NCBI GenBank assembly: GCA_016715765.1
Contig: JADJZJ010000046.1
Location: forward strand, 1-26,271
Source of the DNA: Opitutaceae bacterium
Lineage (GTDB): Bacteria > Verrucomicrobiota > Verrucomicrobiia > Opitutales > Opitutaceae
DNA: 26,271 bases
Direction of reading: 5' to 3'
Shown here one piece after another: positions 21,887-26,271 of the stretch. The position numbers and the translations under genes were made by a program. The number at the start of each line of letters is the position of its first letter. Position 1 is the stretch's first letter. Under the pieces are notes generated by a model, which worked only from the letters and a program-made list of their open reading frames with translations, searched no databases and was not told where the DNA came from.

Positions 21887-23164
21887 TTTTCCTATCCGAC
21901 CCCCGGCGATTTCGCGCCGCCGGGGACCGTCGTCGCCTACAGCCCACCGTCCTCCGGTATTTTTCTGGGGTCCCCCTCGCTGCTTCGTTGTGCCGACGGC
22001 TCGCTGCTGGTGTCGCATGACCAATATGGACCGGGCGCCCATGAGGACCAGGTCGGCCGGACTTTTCTCTACCGCTCGCGCGACGAAGGCGGTACCTGGG
22101 TGCCGCTCGGCGAAATCCGCCGCCTGACCCTGCCGGACCCCGATGAAACCGGCGTATTCTGGAATTCGTTTTTCCGCGACGGAGCCTCCGTTTACAGCAT
22201 CGGCGCCGCCTCCGCTTGCGGGGACTTGGTCATCCGCCGTTCGCTTGATCACGGCGCCACCTGGACGCAGGTGCAGGAAACGCAAGGGCGGCTCTTGGTT
22301 TCGACCGATGGCCGGACCCACGCGAGCGGTCCGTTGACCGTGCCCTATGCCGGCCGCTTTTGGACCGCGGTCGAGCATCCCCTCAGTCCGACCTTCGGCG
22401 ACACGCGCATCACGGTGCTCACAGCCGATCAATCGGCCGACCTGCTTGCCCCGGCCTCCTGGCACACGTCCAACGGCCTCACCCGCCGCACTTCCTGGCT
22501 GGGCGGAACTTTCCAAGGCTGGCTCGAGGGTTGTCCGGTCCCGACCCGCGAAGGCGGGCTTGTCATCATGCTCCGCGTGGACAACCGCGCTCCGAATGGC
22601 GCCGGCATCGGCATGAAGGCGGCCATCGTGCGGGTCCACCCCGGCACTGCGGGCGCCGCCCCCGTGATTTCGTTTACCGGCGGCGATTTCGATCCCCGGG
22701 ATCCGGCGGGCTCCGGCTTTGTCGATTTTCCCGGCGGCTGCGTGCGCTTCATCGTCCGCTACGATCCGGTCTCCGACCGCTATTGGTCCATTTGCTCCTA
22801 CATCCCGCCGGCCTTCCGGAATCCGCGTTACAATGCCGAACGCTTCCGGGGCATTCTGGTCCTCGTCTCCTCGCCGGACCTGGCGAACTGGACCGTCGAA
22901 CGCACCCTCATGGCCGACGACCGCCTTTACGCGGAGGATCCCGCCGTGCGCGACGCCGCCTTTGACGGGCCTTTCGGCGGGGGCTATTATCACACCCGTT
23001 TCGGCTTCCAGTATCCCTTCTTTCTCATCGAGGGCGATGACCTGCTCGTCACCATCCGCACCGCCTGCACCGACGCCGAGGGCGGCACCCGCGCCGGGCA
23101 CGACGCCAATTTCTACCTCTTCAGGCGCATTGCCGATTTCCGGCAAAAGCCGACGAACCCATGA
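21815..23164 (+). CDS. Asp-box (BNR/sialidase-like) propeller protein
   Basis: The 449-residue reading has a six-bladed sialidase-type propeller starting at about residue 37. Two Asp-box motifs are clear: SRDEGGTWVPLG and SLDHGATWTQV. The first strand is PSSGIFLGSPSLLRCADGSL. It may be an exo-glycosidase or a binding protein; the substrate is unknown and no signal peptide is seen. The start is problematic. The only initiator in frame before residue 60 is TTG 21815, which lies in the repeat; TGA precedes it at 21809, and the next in-frame GTG, near 22007, would delete the first blade. Residues 1 to about 25 are therefore repeat-encoded. The stop overlaps the next gene start (ATGA at 23161-23164), implying translational coupling with the UroD-like gene. 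Confidence 0.75.
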   Translation: MNTERRSPEASQLQRSAFDVQRSTFSYPTPGDFAPPGTVVAYSPPSSGIFLGSPSLLRCADGSLLVSHDQYGPGAHEDQVGRTFLYRSRDEGGTWVPLGEIRRLTLPDPDETGVFWNSFFRDGASVYSIGAASACGDLVIRRSLDHGATWTQVQETQGRLLVSTDGRTHASGPLTVPYAGRFWTAVEHPLSPTFGDTRITVLTADQSADLLAPASWHTSNGLTRRTSWLGGTFQGWLEGCPVPTREGGLVIMLRVDNRAPNGAGIGMKAAIVRVHPGTAGAAPVISFTGGDFDPRDPAGSGFVDFPGGCVRFIVRYDPVSDRYWSICSYIPPAFRNPRYNAERFRGILVLVSSPDLANWTVERTLMADDRLYAEDPAVRDAAFDGPFGGGYYHTRFGFQYPFFLIEGDDLLVTIRTACTDAEGGTRAGHDANFYLFRRIADFRQKPTNP

Positions 23165-24243
23165 CTCACAAGCAACGATTGCTGGCGGCCATCAACCATG
23201 AGGAGCCCGACCGGGTTCCCCTCTGCGCCTGGTACACGCCCGAGGCCGAGCGGATGCTGCTGCGGCACCTGGGCGTTAACTCGGATCAAACCGAAACCTA
23301 CCAGGCGGCCGGCGGCCCGCTGCCCATCCTGATGGACCACGATTTCCTCATCTCGTGGATCGGGCCGTGCACCAGCTACTACTCCAACAACAATGCTGAA
23401 TACACGGATGAATGGGGCATCGGGTGGAAATGGTTCAAGAACTCCAGCGGCGGCGCCTACACCGAGATCGTCCGCCACCCGCTCGCCGACATCAAGGATC
23501 TGCGCGAGCTCACCCTGCCCGACTTTTCCCGGGTCGATCGCTACGACGGCGTGCGCCAGCTGATCGCCCAGTACGGCCGCGAGTACGGCATCATGGGCGG
23601 CGCCGCCTGCACCCTCTTCGAACTCGCGTGGTACCTGCTCGGCATGCAGCGGCTCCTCATGGACCTGGTCGGCGAGCCCGACTTCATGAACGCCCTGCTC
23701 GACGATCTGGCGCGGTGGATCGACGTCGCCGGCTCCAAGCTGGTCGAACTCGGCGTGGACATCATCTGGATCGGCGACGACTTCGGGACCCAGGACCGCA
23801 TGCTGATTTCGCCCCAGCTCTTCCGGCAGTTCTTCAAGCCCCGCTACGCAAAACTCTTCGCCAAATGGAAGGCCATCAATCCCAAGGTGAAGATCGCCTT
23901 TCACTCCGACGGATACATCCATCCCATCATCGGGGATCTGGTTGAGATCGGCCTCGACATCCTGAACCCGGTCCAGCCGAAATCCATGGACCCGGCCAAA
24001 ATCAAAAATGAGTTCGGGCGCAATCTCACCCTGTGGGGCACCGTGGACATCCAGGAGGTCATGCCGTTCGGTTCGCGCGAGGACGTCATCAATGAGGTCA
24101 AACTTCGCCTGCGCACCGCAGGCAAGGGCGGCGGCTTCATCATTTCCCCGGCCCACAACCTGCAACCCGACGTCCCCTTGGAAAACATCCTGGCGTTTTA
24201 CCAGGCAGCCAAGGAGTACGGCCGCTACCCGATCATCGCCTGA
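23161..24243 (+). CDS. Uroporphyrinogen-decarboxylase (UroD/MtaA) family protein
   Basis: This 360-residue UroD-fold TIM-barrel protein begins MTHKQRLLAAINHEEPDRVP, the family's N-terminal pattern. Other marks are GGAACTLFELAWYLLGMQRL, LVELGVDIIWIGDDFGTQ, KVKIAFHSDGYIHPIIGDLV and GKGGGFIISPAHNLQPDVPL. These fit the branch related to MtaA/CmuA corrinoid methyltransferases and uncharacterised carbohydrate-locus proteins better than haem-pathway HemE. The HSDGYI histidine is at the position where methyltransferase relatives carry a metal ligand (inference). ATG 23161 overlaps the upstream stop by ATGA, so synthesis is probably coupled to the Asp-box protein. No corrinoid protein is encoded in the window. 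The substrate is unknown. Confidence 0.85.
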   Translation: MTHKQRLLAAINHEEPDRVPLCAWYTPEAERMLLRHLGVNSDQTETYQAAGGPLPILMDHDFLISWIGPCTSYYSNNNAEYTDEWGIGWKWFKNSSGGAYTEIVRHPLADIKDLRELTLPDFSRVDRYDGVRQLIAQYGREYGIMGGAACTLFELAWYLLGMQRLLMDLVGEPDFMNALLDDLARWIDVAGSKLVELGVDIIWIGDDFGTQDRMLISPQLFRQFFKPRYAKLFAKWKAINPKVKIAFHSDGYIHPIIGDLVEIGLDILNPVQPKSMDPAKIKNEFGRNLTLWGTVDIQEVMPFGSREDVINEVKLRLRTAGKGGGFIISPAHNLQPDVPLENILAFYQAAKEYGRYPIIA

Positions 24244-24273
24244 GGATCGGCTGCCAGCGCCGAAGTCCGATAA

Positions 24274-24303
24274 TGTGGGAGCGAGCTTGCTCGCGACCGA
24301 TGG
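24274..24303. repeat. REP-like palindrome (TGTGGGAGCGAGCTTGCTCG)
   Basis: TGTGGGAGCGAGCTTGCTCG followed by CGACCGATGG contains the perfect core GCGAGCTTGCTCGC. It is strikingly similar to the REP consensus I recall from Pseudomonas fluorescens-group genomes (GTGGGAGCGAGCTTGCTCGC). The 3' part CGATGG also ends the element at 3319-3340. Confidence 0.75.
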
Positions 24304-24358
24304 TGCAAACCTGCCCAGTCCACCTAAGCCTCCTATCCCTGATGGCATTTAGACTTCG

Positions 24359-24452
24359 GTGGCTACGAGCGTGCGCGAGTGGCGGCTTGCTCGATCTCCG
24401 AACTCCCATCTGCAATCTGCGAAACCTTCCACTCGCTCACGCTCGTGGCTAC
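24359..24452. repeat. Family A palindrome, long-loop form
   Basis: The left arm 24359-24382 (GTGGCTACGAGCGTGCGCGA + GTGG) and right arm 24429-24452 pair with a few mismatches around a 46-bp loop unrelated to the loop of the 73-bp copies. It is followed 15 bp later by a family B element. Confidence 0.85.
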
Positions 24453-24467
24453 CGGAGTCGGTTAGGA

Positions 24468-24544
24468 TGTAGGGCGGGGTCTCCGAACCCCGCCTCGAAT
24501 ATCCTCTCGCAATCGAAGGCGGGGTTCGGAGACCCCGCCCTACA
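24468..24544. repeat. Family B double hairpin, perfect 28-bp arms
   Basis: Arms 24468-24495 and 24517-24544 are perfect 28-bp reverse complements (TGTAGGGCGGGGTCTCCGAA + CCCCGCCT). Each arm alone folds as GGCGGGGT/ACCCCGCC-type hairpins. The left arm is nearly identical to 7226-7253. Confidence 0.93.
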
Positions 24545-24554
24545 ATCAGCCCTT

Positions 24555-24591
24555 GGAAGTTGAGCGTTGGGTGTTGGACGTTGGATGTTCC
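24555..24591. repeat. Single arm of the AACGCT-word family
   Basis: GGAAGTTGAGCGTTGGGTGT followed by TGGACGTTGGATGTTCC is a run of GTTG-G/A-GCGTT words like the right arm at 4289-4315, but no opposite arm is found nearby. It ends 19 bp from the AraC stop codon, so it may be a solo or half element. Confidence 0.6.
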
Positions 24592-24610
24592 GCCGCCGCC
24601 GCCGGCGGCG

Positions 24611-25453
24611 TCACGCCCGCACCGTCGGCATGGCCTGCAGCCGGTACTTGCGCGGACTCACGCCGAATCGTTTCCGGAACAGCGCGTAAAAGTGCGAGAG
24701 GTTGTTCAGCCCGCAATCCAGCGCGATTTCCATGATGGGCCGGGCGGTCTCGGCCAGCTGCCGCGCACTGTAGTCCAGCCGCGCCGTGTTCACGATTTCC
24801 GTCGGCGTCTGCTTCAGCCAGCGCACGGTCGCGCGTGCCACGTGCGACGGACTCCGCCCTGCCAGCCGCGCCAGCTCCGGCGTGCCGCCGCTGAAATGCT
24901 CCACGTGCACGATCTCCCGGCAGGCCAGCTCCAGCCACTCCGGCACCGGCTTCACGCCAGCCGGCGGCTGGCGCAGGAACAACGGCAGCTCCATCAGGAA
25001 CCCGTCCAGGGCGATGCGCGGCCGCTCCGGTGTCGCGAGGCGCCCGGCCCAGTGCGCGAGGCCGGCCCGCGCCTTCGCGTCCACCTGCCACACGCGCTGC
25101 ACCGCCGGCTGTCCGAACCAATCGCGATCGCCATGGAAATACCGCCGGCGCATCTCCGACCAGGCGCGGCTGGGAAACGCCAGGTTGGCAATGCGCAGCG
25201 GCGCCTCCGCCGACCCGGTCACCCGATGCCGGTCCCGCGGCCGGATGAGATGCAGCTGGCCGGCCTGCAGCGGCGCGGTCTGCCCGTTCAGAAAATGCTC
25301 CCCGCGCCCGTGCGTCACCCAGAACACCTCATGGTAGTCATGGTCGTGGTAGCGGGCGGCGTTGTCCGCCGTCAGCCCGGTCTGGGCAAAATGGTAGCTT
25401 TCGCCCGGCCGCACGAAATCGGCGAGTTTGAAATGGACGCAGGTCAGCCGCAT
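24611..25453 (-). CDS. AraC-family transcriptional regulator with cupin sensor
   Basis: This 280-residue regulator has an N-terminal cupin-like ligand domain (about 15-95: ADNAARYHDHDYHEVFWVTH, then GRGEHFLNGQ and LHLIRPRDRHRV) and a C-terminal AraC double helix-turn-helix (about 178-275). The first helix-turn-helix is GGTPELARLAGRSPSHVARA. The second is RPIMEIALDCGLNNLSHFYA followed by LFRKRFGVSPRKYR, the family signature. It probably senses a sugar or related small molecule and controls itself and the divergent phytanoyl-CoA dioxygenase family gene. ATG 25453 is preferred to a TTG at 25471. The promoter region carries two direct repeats (25461 and 25513) that are good operator candidates. 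Confidence 0.93.
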   Translation of the reverse strand: MRLTCVHFKLADFVRPGESYHFAQTGLTADNAARYHDHDYHEVFWVTHGRGEHFLNGQTAPLQAGQLHLIRPRDRHRVTGSAEAPLRIANLAFPSRAWSEMRRRYFHGDRDWFGQPAVQRVWQVDAKARAGLAHWAGRLATPERPRIALDGFLMELPLFLRQPPAGVKPVPEWLELACREIVHVEHFSGGTPELARLAGRSPSHVARATVRWLKQTPTEIVNTARLDYSARQLAETARPIMEIALDCGLNNLSHFYALFRKRFGVSPRKYRLQAMPTVRA

Positions 25454-25460
25454 GTGGGCA

Positions 25461-25524
25461 ATATAACACAAGAAAGTGCGCTTTTATGGCAAGATTTCCC
25501 GGCAATAGGGTGATATAACACAAG
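25461..25524. promoter_or_regulatory. Candidate AraC operator: two direct repeats
   Basis: ATATAACACAAG occurs at 25461-25472 and 25513-25524, a start-to-start distance of 52 bp, close to five helical turns. The flanking word GGCAATA also recurs (25457-25463 and 25501-25507). Both copies lie in the 75-bp divergent promoter region, one next to each start codon. Direct repeats are the usual site form for AraC-type regulators. No other repeat family occurs in this gap. Confidence 0.65.
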
Positions 25525-25528
25525 GACT

Positions 25529-26271
25529 ATGGTCGCCCCCACCTCCACACCCTCCACGGCGCATCACCGGCTCACGCCGGAGCAGGTCGCCAAATACAAT
25601 CGCGAAGGTTATCACATCTTCGACCAGCCGGTCTTCCCGCAGGCCAAGTTCGACGGCCTGAAGAGCTGCTTCGAGAACATCCTGGACAACCTGCAGGCCG
25701 ACGTGCGGCCCGAGTCCATGGACGTCCCGCACTTCCAGCATCCCGAGCTCTTCGAATGGCTCTTTGCCGACGAGGTGCTCAATCTGGTCGAGCCCATCAT
25801 CGGGCCCGACATCGCGCTCTTTTCCAGCCACTTCATCTGCAAGCCCCGCGGCAACGGCAAGCGCGTGCCGTGGCACGAGGACTCCCACTACTGGAAGACG
25901 ATGATCACGCCCATGGAGGTCGTCACCGTGTGGCTCGCGATCGATCCCTCCACCAAGGCGAACGGCTGCATGAATGTCATCCCGCGCACGCACAACACCG
26001 GCAAGCAGGGCTTCTCCGATTACGATGACCTGAAGCCCGGCGAGGCCGTGTTCCCCGACGAGATCAAGGCCGCCCAGCGCGACAACTCCCGCGCCGTCGC
26101 GATCGAGCTGCAGCCCAACCACTGCAGCCTGCATGACGGCCGCATCATCCATGGCAGCGAGCCCAACACCAGCAACATCCGGCGCTGCGGCTACACCATG
26201 CGCTACATGAGCAGCAAAGTGCGGGAAAACCACGAGATGGCCGGCACCTATCACAACATCTACCTCGCCCG
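25529..26271 (+). CDS. Phytanoyl-CoA dioxygenase (PhyH) family protein, 3' end cut off
   Basis: This is an Fe(II)/2-oxoglutarate-dependent oxygenase of the PhyH family. The first 247 residues are present and the gene continues past the window edge. Iron ligands are visible: His 116 and Asp 118 in VPWHEDSHYW and His 208 in GRIIHGS; Arg 218 or 219 (NIRRCGYTMRY) should bind 2-oxoglutarate. Other segments are VVTVWLAIDPSTKANGCMNV and VIPRTHNTGK, typical of the fold. ATG 25529 is the first in-frame start; AAGGA lies only 2 bases before it, closer than normal, and overlaps the second direct repeat, so AraC binding there could block initiation (inference). The substrate is unknown; in bacteria this family hydroxylates many small molecules. 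It is transcribed divergently from the AraC regulator. Confidence 0.9.
   Translation, partial: MVAPTSTPSTAHHRLTPEQVAKYNREGYHIFDQPVFPQAKFDGLKSCFENILDNLQADVRPESMDVPHFQHPELFEWLFADEVLNLVEPIIGPDIALFSSHFICKPRGNGKRVPWHEDSHYWKTMITPMEVVTVWLAIDPSTKANGCMNVIPRTHNTGKQGFSDYDDLKPGEAVFPDEIKAAQRDNSRAVAIELQPNHCSLHDGRIIHGSEPNTSNIRRCGYTMRYMSSKVRENHEMAGTYHNIYLA

Larger units (their letters stand above)
24244..24610. other. 367-bp convergent gap packed with four repeats
   Basis: Between the UroD-like stop and the AraC stop there is no gene. In order, the gap holds a Pseudomonas-REP-like palindrome (24274-24303), a family A palindrome (24359-24452), a family B double hairpin (24468-24544) and a single AACGCT-type arm (24555-24591). 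A GC palindrome (GCCGCCGCCGGCGGC) follows next to the AraC stop and could end transcription of that gene. Confidence 0.75.

Noticed and set aside
23161..24243. HemE, the haem-pathway uroporphyrinogen decarboxylase
   Set aside because: The N-terminus and the HSDGYI segment fit the MtaA/CmuA-like branch better, and no other haem genes are nearby.
1..26271. tRNA or rRNA genes
   Set aside because: I saw no cloverleaf with a GGTTCAAATCC-like arm and no rRNA core sequence in any gap, although a by-eye search is not exhaustive.

Overview
The window comes from a high-GC Gram-negative bacterium. Lol-type lipoprotein export genes and a secreted TonB-domain protein imply an outer membrane. The mix of GH172 (DUF2961), a GH127/DUF1680-like enzyme, a uroporphyrinogen-decarboxylase-like protein, a short AMP nucleosidase, a phytanoyl-CoA dioxygenase family protein and palindrome-filled intergenic gaps suggests Verrucomicrobiota, most likely Opitutaceae. 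That assignment is inferred from gene content, with no marker gene or database search behind it.

Layout. Positions 1-2000 form a decayed or error-affected stretch. A DUF3788-type gene, a secreted protein and a small membrane protein each look intact except for one apparent single-base loss. At 2014-2977 lie two unrecognised minus-strand genes. At 3556-7144 a minus-strand run encodes lysyl-tRNA synthetase, a LolC/E permease and a LolD ATPase. At 7398-9894 a plus-strand pair encodes an MgtC/DUF4010 membrane protein and a DAACS-type symporter. It converges on a protein with three TonB C-terminal domains (9992-11089). At 11424-15391 a minus-strand block holds three carbohydrate-active enzymes: GH127-like, GH172 and GH43-like. 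lipB (15540-16250) and lipA (17157-18053) flank a small secreted protein. A YndJ-like membrane protein follows on the minus strand. A plus-strand run then encodes a PhoD-like phosphatase, AMP nucleosidase, an Asp-box propeller protein and a UroD-like protein, the last two joined by an ATGA overlap. The window ends with an AraC regulator divergent from a phytanoyl-CoA dioxygenase family gene that runs off the right edge.

The most unusual signal lies between the genes. Nearly every gap holds palindromic elements from several families, often nested or composite. One 73-bp element occurs twice with a conserved loop, so it has probably been copied around the genome as REP/BIME-type elements are. 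Several elements lie within a few bases of start codons, and one appears to supply the only plausible start codon and N-terminus of the Asp-box protein. No REP-associated transposase, IS transposase, tRNA, rRNA or CRISPR array was found in the window.
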